Below, piece by piece: positions 24,549 to 33,365 of a DNA stretch of 64,000 nt. The translations under genes were made by a program, and so were the position numbers. The first letter of the stretch is position 1, and every line of letters begins with the position of its first letter. The DNA is from JBFWNG01 sp050251195 (GTDB lineage Bacteria; Bdellovibrionota_B; Oligoflexia; Oligoflexales; Oligoflexaceae), in assembly GCA_050251195.1 (NCBI GenBank), contig JBFWNG010000006.1, positions 186,001-250,000 of the forward strand, given 5' to 3'. The notes beneath the pieces were generated by a model that ran no database searches, was not told where the DNA came from, and saw nothing but the letters and a program-made list of their open reading frames with translations.

Positions 24549-25586
24549 ATGAATATCAACGAACTCCAAGCGCTGGTCGCGCGGGAAACGGCGCTTCCCC
24601 TTACTCAGACTTCGCCTTTTGTCCTTCATTCCAGATGTCACCGCGTCAGATCCATGCAAGCGGAAACATGGGTAAAACGCGACGACGAACTGAGCCTCGG
24701 CGCATCAGGCTACAAATACCGCAAGCTCGCCTCTCTAGCCCCTTATTTGTTTTCGCGCGAATTTAAGCACGTGGCGCTTGTTGGAAGCGGCCTGTCCAAT
24801 TTCGTCGTTTCCGCGTCGCAGCTGTTTTTGGAATTGGGGATCCAGCCTACTCTGTTCGTGCGAGAGCAACATGGCAACGTCGAGCATCCCCAAGCAAATC
24901 TTCGCGATTTGTTGATACCTCCCAAACACGTCGTTGTGGTGGCCAGAGATCGGTGGACAAATATCGAGCAATTGGCGGCTGAGGAAATGCGGAGAAGGTA
25001 TAAAGCGGAATCCTTTTGTTTCCTCCCCGAAGGGGGATTCCATCCCGCAGGCGTGATGGGGTGCGTCTCGCTTGCAACCGACATAATTGCAAACGAAGCT
25101 GAATTAGGATTTCGCTTTGACAAGATCGTCGTTGATGCCGGAACCGCCTTCACAGCCCTTGCGCTCATCTTTGGTTTCTCCCTGCTTAAGGAACATAGGG
25201 ACCTAACGATCGTCCCTATGGCTGACAAATGGACACAAGCCGAGTTTACAGAAAAGGCAAACGCATTTTTCCAATGGGCTGCAGGCTTTCTTAACGTCGA
25301 GCCCCCGACTCTGACTGTCCGGTTGCGCGTCGAAGCGCCCTCGGCAACAGGGAGCTTCGGTGCCTTCAGCACGGCGGTTGCCCAACAAATCGTGCATTCG
25401 GCACGAGAGGACGGCCTTCTCATCGATCCCATTTACAACGCAAAACTGTTTTTGACTCTTACCAAACTCCAAGAGCAACACACGGCAGGCCGATGGCTTG
25501 TTGTACACTCGGGGGGAGCCCTCTCCCTCTTTGGGTTTTGGAACAAACTCAAAAAGAGCATGGGAGCTTCTGTGCCTGAAGCATAG
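24549..25586 (+). CDS. D-cysteine desulfhydrase / ACC deaminase family PLP enzyme
   Basis: 345 residues of the tryptophan-synthase-beta fold. WVKRDDELSLGASGYKYRKL near 40-60 includes the Lys expected to bind pyridoxal phosphate, followed by VGSGLSNFVVSASQL (phosphate and substrate loop), PEGGFHPAGVMGC and a C-terminal VVHSGGALSLFGF. Family members break down D-cysteine or 1-aminocyclopropane-1-carboxylate to ammonia and a keto acid; the substrate cannot be told from sequence. The ATG at 24549 has GGGGA upstream; an in-frame TTG two codons earlier is less likely. Confidence 0.85.
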   Translation: MNINELQALVARETALPLTQTSPFVLHSRCHRVRSMQAETWVKRDDELSLGASGYKYRKLASLAPYLFSREFKHVALVGSGLSNFVVSASQLFLELGIQPTLFVREQHGNVEHPQANLRDLLIPPKHVVVVARDRWTNIEQLAAEEMRRRYKAESFCFLPEGGFHPAGVMGCVSLATDIIANEAELGFRFDKIVVDAGTAFTALALIFGFSLLKEHRDLTIVPMADKWTQAEFTEKANAFFQWAAGFLNVEPPTLTVRLRVEAPSATGSFGAFSTAVAQQIVHSAREDGLLIDPIYNAKLFLTLTKLQEQHTAGRWLVVHSGGALSLFGFWNKLKKSMGASVPEA

Positions 25587-25623
25587 TTTTTGATACCATA
25601 AAGTAAACGCGTGCGGATTTGTC

Positions 25624-26256
25624 ATGGAAAACATTGGAATATACTACCGAGTCTCAACAGAGAAGCAGGATCTTATTAGCCAACAAACGGCCGTTGAAAA
25701 ATGGCTTGAGGATCTTCCCGCCAACAAGCGGCCAAAGAAGACGTTTGAGTTTAAGGATGAGGGAATTTCGGGAAAAACGTCACAAAGGCCAGGCTATCAA
25801 GCGTTATTGGAGACTGCATACGCCGGAAAGATCGACACCATTGTCACCTATAGACTCGACAGGATAAGCAGAAACGCCACCGAAGCCATCCAGACATTGC
25901 TCTCGCTTGACCACGCCGGCGTCGCTTTCATTTCTGTCACGCAGCCCGTTCTCAATCTTGGACACGAGAACCCTTTTCGAAGGACGATGTTGGCCGCGTT
26001 CGCGGAAATCGCGGAGATCGAGCGAGAAACGATTGTTGCGAGAGTCAGGGCGGGCCTCGACGCCGCGCGAAAAAAAGGCGTCAAGCTGGGTCCCCCGGTC
26101 AAAGTGAACGCAGAAAAACAGCGACTCGCCCGCGCGCACCGTGAAGGTGGTCTGAGTTTTCGGGAAATAGCCAAAATTATGGATTTGAGTTATGGCGCCG
26201 TGCACAAGCTTGTGACAGGAGATGACATCAAAGAGAACGCTCTGGTTGCGGAATGA
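25624..26256 (+). CDS. Serine recombinase (resolvase/invertase family)
   Basis: 210 residues. The catalytic domain has YYRVSTEKQD (nucleophile Ser11), KDEGISGKTSQRPGYQAL and the arginines of YRLDRISRN, followed by the long E helix (FAEIAEIERETIVARVRAGL). The C-terminus SFREIAKIMDLSYGAVHKLV is a helix-turn-helix. Length fits small resolvases. No transposase, inverted repeats or invertible segment were found next to it, so it may be a domesticated or solitary recombinase. Confidence 0.92.
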   Translation: MENIGIYYRVSTEKQDLISQQTAVEKWLEDLPANKRPKKTFEFKDEGISGKTSQRPGYQALLETAYAGKIDTIVTYRLDRISRNATEAIQTLLSLDHAGVAFISVTQPVLNLGHENPFRRTMLAAFAEIAEIERETIVARVRAGLDAARKKGVKLGPPVKVNAEKQRLARAHREGGLSFREIAKIMDLSYGAVHKLVTGDDIKENALVAE

Positions 26257-26261
26257 TCGGG

Positions 26262-26777
26262 TTATCTGCGGGCTATTGGTTTGTCGAAATTAAGGAATAG
26301 CATTGGGTCGTAGGGTTTATCGTCGAGGTCTCTGTACTCAAAATGCAGATGGGAACCGACCGCATTGCCTGTAGAGCCGACAGAACCGATGATTTGCCCT
26401 TTCTCCACGTAATCGTTCTTGCTTACTTTGACGCTGCTGCAATGCGCGTAAAGCGTTTTGAAGTTGTCCGCAGCGACAATCACGGTCTTACCATAGCCGT
26501 TGATCCACCCGGTGAATTCGACTCGTCCTTCGGATGCCGACAAGATCGGCGTTCCCTTCGGCGCTCGAATGTCGATGCCTTCGTGTCTCCTCCCCCACCG
26601 TCTTCCAAATGACGAACTAATCTTACCAGAGACAGGCCATGCGAGGCCCTGTTGGTCAAAAAGGAGTCCGCGTCTTTTCGGTTGGGGGCTTTGAACGTGC
26701 AATTGTCTTTGGCCTGTCGTCATGCAACCCGTCGCTAGAAGGGAAATGAAGAGCAGGAGGACAGAGCCTTTCAACAT
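26262..26777 (-). CDS. M23 peptidase lipoprotein (peptidoglycan endopeptidase)
   Basis: 171 residues with lipobox LLATGC (Cys18). The LytM/M23 domain is complete: GRRWGRRHEGIDI (His and Asp zinc ligands), LYAHCSSV and GSHLHFEYR (His-x-His). The family cuts peptide crossbridges in peptidoglycan or activates amidases. No LysM domain is present. Convergent with the recombinase gene, with 5 bp between stops. Confidence 0.92.
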   Translation of the reverse strand: MLKGSVLLLFISLLATGCMTTGQRQLHVQSPQPKRRGLLFDQQGLAWPVSGKISSSFGRRWGRRHEGIDIRAPKGTPILSASEGRVEFTGWINGYGKTVIVAADNFKTLYAHCSSVKVSKNDYVEKGQIIGSVGSTGNAVGSHLHFEYRDLDDKPYDPMLFLNFDKPIARR

Positions 26778-26795
26778 TTTTGCAATCCTCGCCTA

Positions 26796-26884
26796 GGAGA
26801 TCCTTCGCCTTCGGCTCAGGATGACGGAGTCTTCGTCAGGATAACGGAGTCTTCGTCAGGATAACGGAGTCTTCGTCTGGATGA
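26796..26884. repeat. Dispersed repeat followed by three 20-bp tandem units
   Basis: The first part (gagatccttcgcc...) matches the block at 12133. It runs into three 20-bp units beginning cggagtcttcgtc (26825-26844, 26845-26864, 26865-26884), the last with small changes. The block fills the space between the M23 gene and the FHA gene. Confidence 0.75.
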
Positions 26885-26898
26885 CGACCGTGGAATCC

Positions 26899-29049
26899 TT
26901 AGAGCGGGTTGAACACAAACGGATACGTGACGGTAACCGCTTGGCCGCCGCGCGGCTCCGGGAATTTCCAACGCACAACTTTTCCTGTCACGCATCCTGT
27001 CATTACCGAATCGCTAATCGTGCTGGATTCGATGCCTGTCGAACTCACGCGTCCCGATGGATCGATTGTAAATCGAACTTTAATTTTTCCGGAAGCGCTT
27101 GGAGACCGTTGCAGCAATTGCTCGTAACAGTGTCGTATCTGGTTGAGGTTTGCGCGAATGACCGCGGATACTTCTTGAGAGGTCAAACCGCCGCTCACGA
27201 CAGGGTCACCTGGGGGAACAACAACGTTGGCTCTTCCGCGGCCGTCGCCGCCGTCACCTTTTGTACCGAACCCGCGGCCCAATCCGACGCCGCCTAGACC
27301 ACCTGTTCCACCTTGGCCGCTGCCATCTCCGCCAGCGCCCGAGCCGAAATTGTTAACGGCAGAACCGGACCCTGCAAGACCAAGCGATTGTCCTGCACCA
27401 ACGCCGCCCAAGCCGTATGTCTTGGATGCTGATCCGCTGCCGCCGCCGGCACCGCCTGCGGAGTTAACGAAGTTTGTTTTGATAGCGCCTGGACCGGTTT
27501 TATTTAAGATTTTGCCGGCGCCGAGGCCAAGTTTCGACAGGTTGACGCCCGAAGCTTTGTTGTTGTTGACGCCTTCAACGCCCATGACGCTGTTGGCTTG
27601 TTTACCTTTGCGGGCCCCGCCGGCCTGGTTCATGCCGCTGCCCTTCGCGCCGCCGGTGACGAGACTGTTGTTGTTGGTTTTCTCGCCCGCAAGCTTGAAG
27701 TCGGGTTTATTGGCTCCTGTTGTCGCCATTCCCGTTTTACCCACGTCGCGCAATTTCGAAAGCTCGGGTTTTGGCTGCTCGACAGGTTGGGTTTGCTTGG
27801 GTTTATTGTCCAGGGCCGCCACCGGATTCGGTTTTTCAGCCGGCTTCTCCACTGGTTTAACCTGCTGCGGTTTTTCCTTTTCCACCGGCTTTGCTGCTTG
27901 AACGGGTTTCGGCGGCGGGGGCGGCGGAATCGGTTTTGGTTTGGGAGGCTCTTTCTTCTCCACCACCTTTTGTTCCGGTTTGGGAGGCGGCGGTGGCTTT
28001 ATAGGCTCCTTCTTCTCTATCTTCTCTTTTTCAGGCGCATTTACCAACGCCCAGATATCGTCTTCTTTCTCTTCCTTGTCCTTGCGTTCTGCCGTCCAAA
28101 TGACCGGCATCGCCAAGAAATACAAAAGCATCGAAACGCTTAACAGGCCCGCGAAGATCGGATCTCTTGCTCTATTCGGGGGAAGATCCAGAGGGGGCGG
28201 CGTTACAAACATAAGAAAGTATTTGATGGCTCCGTGCGCGATATGGGCGATGTCGCGACGTCCCAAGTTTATCTTGCTCTCGCCTTCTTTTTCCATGACT
28301 TCGCCTTCTTTGCGAATGCGAGTTTTCATGTCCGGCATGAGTCGAAGACGATAACCTTCGCCAGAGAAGGTCGCCAAAACGTGTTGATCAAAGTACTTCT
28401 TACCGCCGCCGAAAAGGTGCGCCTTGGTGGGATCGCCTATCGTCACCTTGTCAAAGCCTTTATAACTGGGATGAAACAGCTCGACGTCGAGAACGGTATC
28501 GTCCCAATAACTCACGACCTCGAGCACGTTGCCGCTTGGCTTGGCTTTGCGGGGAGAAAAAAGCCTCTCTTTCTTTGTCCTCTTGTCATTGGGAGAGGGC
28601 CTTCGCTCGGTCATACTGCGCGGCCCGGACGAATCAGGAACAGATACGACACGACCATCGTCGTCAGAATCGTAACCTGCATCATCTTCCTCCTCAGTAC
28701 CTGCGTAGCCGGGGACCATCGGGACCGGCACTGTTTCGTCCGCAACGGCGTCCTCCTCTTCGACGACAGAAAGCGTGAAGTTGCCGATAAGCAACTTGTC
28801 ACCCTTAGTGAGAGCCGTTTCGACATCAACCTTCTGACTATTTTTCTTAATACCCGTAGCGGAACCAAGATCTATAAGTACGCTCGTACCGCTGTCGTTT
28901 GTTTCAATCATGGCGTGAATGGGTTCAATACCAGGTGCTTTGAGTACGATTTCGTTGGAAAGCAGCGTTCCAATGAGGACCCGACCCGCCGTTAAAGAAA
29001 TAACAATAGGCTCATTGTCCGGGAGTTGGTATTTAATACTTAAACTCAT
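26899..29049 (-). CDS. FHA-domain protein with TonB-like/AgmX C-terminal domain (GltG-like)
   Basis: 716 residues. An N-terminal forkhead-associated domain (RVLIGTLLSNEIVLKAPGIE, then HAMIE) is followed by a second basic/beta region, one membrane segment near 300-320 (GLLSVSMLLYFLAMPVIW), a Pro/Lys-rich span, a long Gly/Ala/Ser-rich span and a C-terminal domain from about 615 with VIRANLNQIRHCYEQLL and VVRWKFPEP. This end matches the AgmX/PglI C-terminal (TonB-like) domain. FHA domains bind phosphothreonine. In Myxococcus, GltG and GltJ proteins of this build connect the inner-membrane motor to the outer membrane during gliding. Last gene of the cluster, 129 bp after its neighbour. Confidence 0.82.
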   Translation of the reverse strand: MSLSIKYQLPDNEPIVISLTAGRVLIGTLLSNEIVLKAPGIEPIHAMIETNDSGTSVLIDLGSATGIKKNSQKVDVETALTKGDKLLIGNFTLSVVEEEDAVADETVPVPMVPGYAGTEEEDDAGYDSDDDGRVVSVPDSSGPRSMTERRPSPNDKRTKKERLFSPRKAKPSGNVLEVVSYWDDTVLDVELFHPSYKGFDKVTIGDPTKAHLFGGGKKYFDQHVLATFSGEGYRLRLMPDMKTRIRKEGEVMEKEGESKINLGRRDIAHIAHGAIKYFLMFVTPPPLDLPPNRARDPIFAGLLSVSMLLYFLAMPVIWTAERKDKEEKEDDIWALVNAPEKEKIEKKEPIKPPPPPKPEQKVVEKKEPPKPKPIPPPPPPKPVQAAKPVEKEKPQQVKPVEKPAEKPNPVAALDNKPKQTQPVEQPKPELSKLRDVGKTGMATTGANKPDFKLAGEKTNNNSLVTGGAKGSGMNQAGGARKGKQANSVMGVEGVNNNKASGVNLSKLGLGAGKILNKTGPGAIKTNFVNSAGGAGGGSGSASKTYGLGGVGAGQSLGLAGSGSAVNNFGSGAGGDGSGQGGTGGLGGVGLGRGFGTKGDGGDGRGRANVVVPPGDPVVSGGLTSQEVSAVIRANLNQIRHCYEQLLQRSPSASGKIKVRFTIDPSGRVSSTGIESSTISDSVMTGCVTGKVVRWKFPEPRGGQAVTVTYPFVFNPL

Positions 29050-29178
29050 TCCAAGACCTTTCTAGATTCTGCTGCAACCCGTAGTGTTGAAACGTCTCTC
29101 AAAAACCCTGTCTACTTTATATACCTGTTTGATTTGCTTTTATTATCTCGCGTTTAGCTTACAATGAAAAGAGGGAAG

Positions 29179-30276
29179 TTATCCTTCCTCTTCTTCCTCG
29201 CTCTCGGAGTCTCCTTCATCTTCGGGTGGAGCTTCTTCCTTCTTTTCAGCTGGAGGCGAGCTCGGTTTCTTCTCAACCTTCTTTGCTTGTTTGTTCTCTT
29301 CTATGTCGGAAATGAGCTTATAGGCCTTTTCGTCAAGCTGAGGAATGCTCGGTTCCGCTTTAACGAGAGTGTTCAGGAGCGCGATCGCTTTATCGTGCTT
29401 CTTCTCGCCCTGATAAGCGTTCAAAGCGCACGACATCATAGCCGGCTTATAATCTTTCTTCTTGTCTTCTAGTTCCTCACAGAGCGCAGCAACTTTGGTC
29501 GTATTGCCCGCAAGACGCTCCGCGACGAGGAGGCCGTACAAGGCAAACCAATCTTCTTCCATCGGCCCGAGCATTTGGATGGCGGTGGCGTAATCCCCGT
29601 ATTTCAGACTGAAGAAGCCAATATTAAGACGAGCCGCTTCGTTTTCTGAATCGGTCTTAAGAACCGAGTTCCATGTTGCAATGGCTTCTGGCAACCGGTC
29701 GTCTTCAAGAGCAATAAAGGCATCCGCGTTCATGGCCGCGGCCTTGATCCACTTATTTTTACTCGTGAGGAGGTCCGGCAAATAATATTCGGCTAAGGCA
29801 AAATTTTTGGCATTTATCGCCGCCAAAACTAATTGAAGTTTGGCAATGTCTGGAATCTCTCGTGCAACGTCTTTGCGCATTTCGAGATCAATAAGCTTCT
29901 TGACCGATCTGATAACCGCGTCTAAAGACTCGTCGGCAAGCACCTGAACGGTGATAAAACCCGCGACTTCCGCCGTATCCTTAGCCGTCGCCTTCTTGAC
30001 ATTATCTTCTAGATCGTTGACAAGACCTTTAGCGATTTTCTTGTTAACCGTCTTGGACGTGAAAGCATTGTTGCCCTCGCTGAAGTAGAACGGTCTATAG
30101 TCGTCGGAAAGATCGAGGGAAGAATTATCGTCTTGTTTGTCTTCCTTCCCCGACGATTCCTCGGCAGACTCGGATCCGTCAGCGGAAACCACTTCCGACG
30201 GCTGCTTGTTTTCATGTGAGCTACACGCCCAAACAAGGCCCAAGAGAATAAAAATCTGCTGCCAACTTCTAAGCAT
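29179..30276 (-). CDS. TPR-containing lipoprotein of the Agl/Glt-like cluster
   Basis: 365 residues with lipobox VWAC (Cys18), an acidic Ser/Glu linker, about five helical TPR-like repeats (MNADAFIALEDDRLPEAIAT, LNIGFFSLKYGDYATAIQML) and a Pro/Glu-rich tail. Its ATG overlaps the stop of the upstream 1028-residue gene as TAATG, so translation is coupled. Comparable lipoproteins accompany the GltD/GltE periplasmic parts; exact orthology is uncertain. Confidence 0.75.
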   Translation of the reverse strand: MLRSWQQIFILLGLVWACSSHENKQPSEVVSADGSESAEESSGKEDKQDDNSSLDLSDDYRPFYFSEGNNAFTSKTVNKKIAKGLVNDLEDNVKKATAKDTAEVAGFITVQVLADESLDAVIRSVKKLIDLEMRKDVAREIPDIAKLQLVLAAINAKNFALAEYYLPDLLTSKNKWIKAAAMNADAFIALEDDRLPEAIATWNSVLKTDSENEAARLNIGFFSLKYGDYATAIQMLGPMEEDWFALYGLLVAERLAGNTTKVAALCEELEDKKKDYKPAMMSCALNAYQGEKKHDKAIALLNTLVKAEPSIPQLDEKAYKLISDIEENKQAKKVEKKPSSPPAEKKEEAPPEDEGDSESEEEEEG

Positions 30277-33200
30277 TATTTCTCCAAACGCCCAACGAGG
30301 TTAGACGGCACCTGCGTTTGCAAAATATCCGGAGTAACTGTGTAATCGTCGAATGTGAAGGTTCTATCTTCGATTCGTGCCAGAGCGTTCAATACTTTCA
30401 CAGACCATTCGTTGTATACCTTGAACTTCCTGATCGTATCCTGAGAGGCTTTATACCAAGTCTTGGCTGCATTCTTTCTTTCCGTTATTTGCGGAGCGAG
30501 TTCTTTGAGAACGTCTGCCTTCGACGCGCCTTTGATCTCGGGCGGGTTTTCTAGGGAGTTGACGTAAAGCTCGTTCGCATAACCCATCTGATGGAGAGCC
30601 GCCACGCCCCAATAAGCGTCTTTCGTTCCGACCACCTGGTTGAACGTGTCCTCCACCTGTTTTAGAGCCAAAGCCTTTTTCTCAAGTGAAGCCGCCAGGC
30701 GATCTACGCTGCCGCCTTCCAGCTTAACTTCTTGAAACTTGCTGATGATTGGATTCGCACGCTTGAAGGCGATTTCGCCAATGTAGCGCAAAGCTTCGCC
30801 GTCGACGGCGTTCACGTTGTTGGAGAAAATAGACTCCATCGACTTGACGGCCTGTCCTCCGAGCGCTCCCTCTCCCTTCGTCGCAACATAGATCCTATGG
30901 TACGCGACGATCTGCTGGTTAGGCGAGAGCTTGAAGCGCGGAAGATACTGTTTGGTAATCAACTCGGCCATGAGAGACAATTGCTTGCCTCTCTCCGCGT
31001 TGCGAATCATTCTTTCCATGACGATGACTCCACCGTCCGGGTAACGGTTCACAAATGCGGTGCAAACGGAAAGAGCTTTCGACGATCGGATAGCTATGAG
31101 AACTTCGCAACTTTTCGCTAACGCTCCAGGAGTTTCCTTGGCATCAGGATAATTCTGGGTAAAGAGGACAAAGAATTCACTCGCCTTAGCGAATTCAAGT
31201 CTCTTCTCTGAGATCTTCGCCAGCTGCAGTAACGAATCTTTGGCTTGTTCCTTTTTTGGGAATCGCTTAACAACTATAAAGTAAGCGCCCATCGCGGAAT
31301 CAATGTCGCCGCCCCTCACAAAGTCAACCGCCGCGTTATACCAAAGCTTGTCGACGTCCGGATCGTTCGGATATTTTTTGGCTTGAGCTTCGAACATCTT
31401 CGCTCGTTTCAAGCTGTCTTTTTCTTTAGCGATGCTTTCTTTCTCAACGCCCCGCTGCAACGACCGCAACTTCGCGCCCAATTCACCCTCGCGGTATTCA
31501 GGAACCTTGAGTAAATTGTCCGCCGTCCGCAGCATTTCCTCTTTGTCGTCGCTGACAATAGGAATGAGGAGCTCAACCGAAGCCGGTCCTTCTTTGCCTT
31601 TAGGATATTTAACAGCGAGATTCTTGAGATAGAGAATTGCGTTTTTCTTGTTTCCTGAATGGTAGTAAATCTTTGTAATATCCGTTTCGCAGGTTTTCAC
31701 CCTGACTTTGTCTTCTGGATACCACTCGGTGTACTTGGCGCACGCCTTAATGTAGTTCTTGGCACGAAGGGTGAGAGCACGAGGTTTCTTAAAGTCGGGC
31801 TTCTGCCTTTTCAGTACCTTAAACTCCGGCTCGAAATCTTGAATGTAGGAACGGACCATGTCGACGGATGCTTCTCTGTGCATGTTGATGGTCTTTTTTG
31901 CTACTGGATCGACCCGAACGGCCTTGTCTTTACCCAAGCTCGCTATTTCGTAGTAATAGCGTCCCGCCTCTCTGAAGTTCTTCAAATAGTATTCGATATC
32001 TGCGAGGTAGTACTTCACGCCCGGCACTTCCGGCGCCTTCGGATAATGCTTCAAGAACAACAAATATCCTTTTTTCGCTTCTTCGTTGAGCGCCCTATTG
32101 TCGTCTTTAATTGCTTTCTGGAGAGTCAAAGATGCGTAGTACATCATTTGGTCTTTGACCAGGGCTTGTGTTTCTAAGACGAGTTTACGATCGTTCTTCT
32201 TGGCCCAAGCGCTCTTTACACCATACACGGCGCCAAGGCGTTCCAATTCCCTCCATACGTCGGGCATCCTGCTGAGCGCAAAGTATAGGCTGATGATTTC
32301 CTTTTGGGCCTCAGGAGCTTCTTCGCCATAAGGAGCCACTTTCTGGTATCTTTTGAGAACATTGATCGCTTGCGCATAGTTCCCTTGATCCGACAATATT
32401 TCCGCTAGAAGAGTAAGAAACGGCCCGATGAACCGAGCCCCGCCATTGGCCCGATAGTACGCGATAGCGCCATCGACGTCCTTGAGCTCTGCGAACGCGT
32501 ATACCATGTCGCGCAAAGCCTCGTCCTTCAGGTCAAGACCTTGTCGTCCGCCGGCCCTTGCTTGAGATACCAACATCTTCCAATTTTTCAGGGCGGCCTG
32601 ATAATGGCCTAAGTTGTACTCGCACCATCCCAACTTAAAGACTGACCAGAGGAACTTCTTGGATCGCTTGAAGCGAAGAGCTTTCTCGTAGTTGGACTTG
32701 GCGTTGTTAAAATCCGATTTGTCGAAATAAAAATCGCCGAGCGCCGCATACGCGTCTCCGGCAACGTCGGAGTTTGGATAGTCTTTAATAAGCTTCGCAA
32801 AAATTTGGGCGGATTCTTTTTCCTTACCCAAATATTGCAAACCAATCGCTAAGTTGTAAGTAACTATATCGGCGGTTTTTGAACGCGGATATTCTTTGAG
32901 GAGAACATTGGCTTCGGAGACAACTTGCTTCCAGTGCTTAACGGATCGCTTATTGTTAAGCTGCGGCTCTCTACCCTTTCGACCGCCCACATCCCAAGCG
33001 CGCCACCCCTTATCGTAAATGCGCTCTTCTTCAGAGCGGACATAGGTAGCTTGTTCCATCCTTAAATTGAGAGTACGCTCCAAGATTTGTAATCGCTGAG
33101 GGGACCGCTTCGGTAACGCCTTCGCCGTTTTCTGCAAGTACGCAACCGTTTTATCGATACCGTCGATCAACTTCTTCTCAACCTGAACGACAAATACAGC

Positions 33201-33362
33201 CGATCGGTTAAGCCGCGCCATTGCTTTCCCGCTACCCTTTTCGCGCTTTCGCTCCTGAACGGCAATCGCCACCCGCTTCTTTTCGGGCTCCGCATCGGCC
33301 GACATCGCGATAGAAGCAAGCATCGAGAGGAGCAATAGCAAAATTTTCAAGCGTATCTTCAT
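30276..33362 (-). CDS. Large periplasmic TPR protein (AgmU/GltD-like)
   Basis: 1028 residues with a cleavable signal peptide (LLLLLSMLASIAMSADA) and many TPR units over 150-900, for example EYPRSKTADIVTYNLAIGLQ, YPNSDVAGDAYAALGDFYF and YPDAKETPGALAKSCEVL. Size, location and neighbours match the giant periplasmic TPR proteins of the Myxococcus gliding complex and its Bdellovibrio homologues. It likely scaffolds the periplasmic part. The next upstream gene ends 3 bp before its start. Confidence 0.78.
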   Translation of the reverse strand: MKIRLKILLLLLSMLASIAMSADAEPEKKRVAIAVQERKREKGSGKAMARLNRSAVFVVQVEKKLIDGIDKTVAYLQKTAKALPKRSPQRLQILERTLNLRMEQATYVRSEEERIYDKGWRAWDVGGRKGREPQLNNKRSVKHWKQVVSEANVLLKEYPRSKTADIVTYNLAIGLQYLGKEKESAQIFAKLIKDYPNSDVAGDAYAALGDFYFDKSDFNNAKSNYEKALRFKRSKKFLWSVFKLGWCEYNLGHYQAALKNWKMLVSQARAGGRQGLDLKDEALRDMVYAFAELKDVDGAIAYYRANGGARFIGPFLTLLAEILSDQGNYAQAINVLKRYQKVAPYGEEAPEAQKEIISLYFALSRMPDVWRELERLGAVYGVKSAWAKKNDRKLVLETQALVKDQMMYYASLTLQKAIKDDNRALNEEAKKGYLLFLKHYPKAPEVPGVKYYLADIEYYLKNFREAGRYYYEIASLGKDKAVRVDPVAKKTINMHREASVDMVRSYIQDFEPEFKVLKRQKPDFKKPRALTLRAKNYIKACAKYTEWYPEDKVRVKTCETDITKIYYHSGNKKNAILYLKNLAVKYPKGKEGPASVELLIPIVSDDKEEMLRTADNLLKVPEYREGELGAKLRSLQRGVEKESIAKEKDSLKRAKMFEAQAKKYPNDPDVDKLWYNAAVDFVRGGDIDSAMGAYFIVVKRFPKKEQAKDSLLQLAKISEKRLEFAKASEFFVLFTQNYPDAKETPGALAKSCEVLIAIRSSKALSVCTAFVNRYPDGGVIVMERMIRNAERGKQLSLMAELITKQYLPRFKLSPNQQIVAYHRIYVATKGEGALGGQAVKSMESIFSNNVNAVDGEALRYIGEIAFKRANPIISKFQEVKLEGGSVDRLAASLEKKALALKQVEDTFNQVVGTKDAYWGVAALHQMGYANELYVNSLENPPEIKGASKADVLKELAPQITERKNAAKTWYKASQDTIRKFKVYNEWSVKVLNALARIEDRTFTFDDYTVTPDILQTQVPSNLVGRLEK

Positions 33363-33365
33363 GTC

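Noticed and set aside
25587..26256. Invertible segment controlled by the serine recombinase
   Set aside because: I found no pair of inverted crossover-like sites near the gene.
27227..27901. Proline-rich open frame antisense to the FHA protein
   Set aside because: It mirrors the Gly/Pro-rich span of the real gene; no ribosome site or domain.
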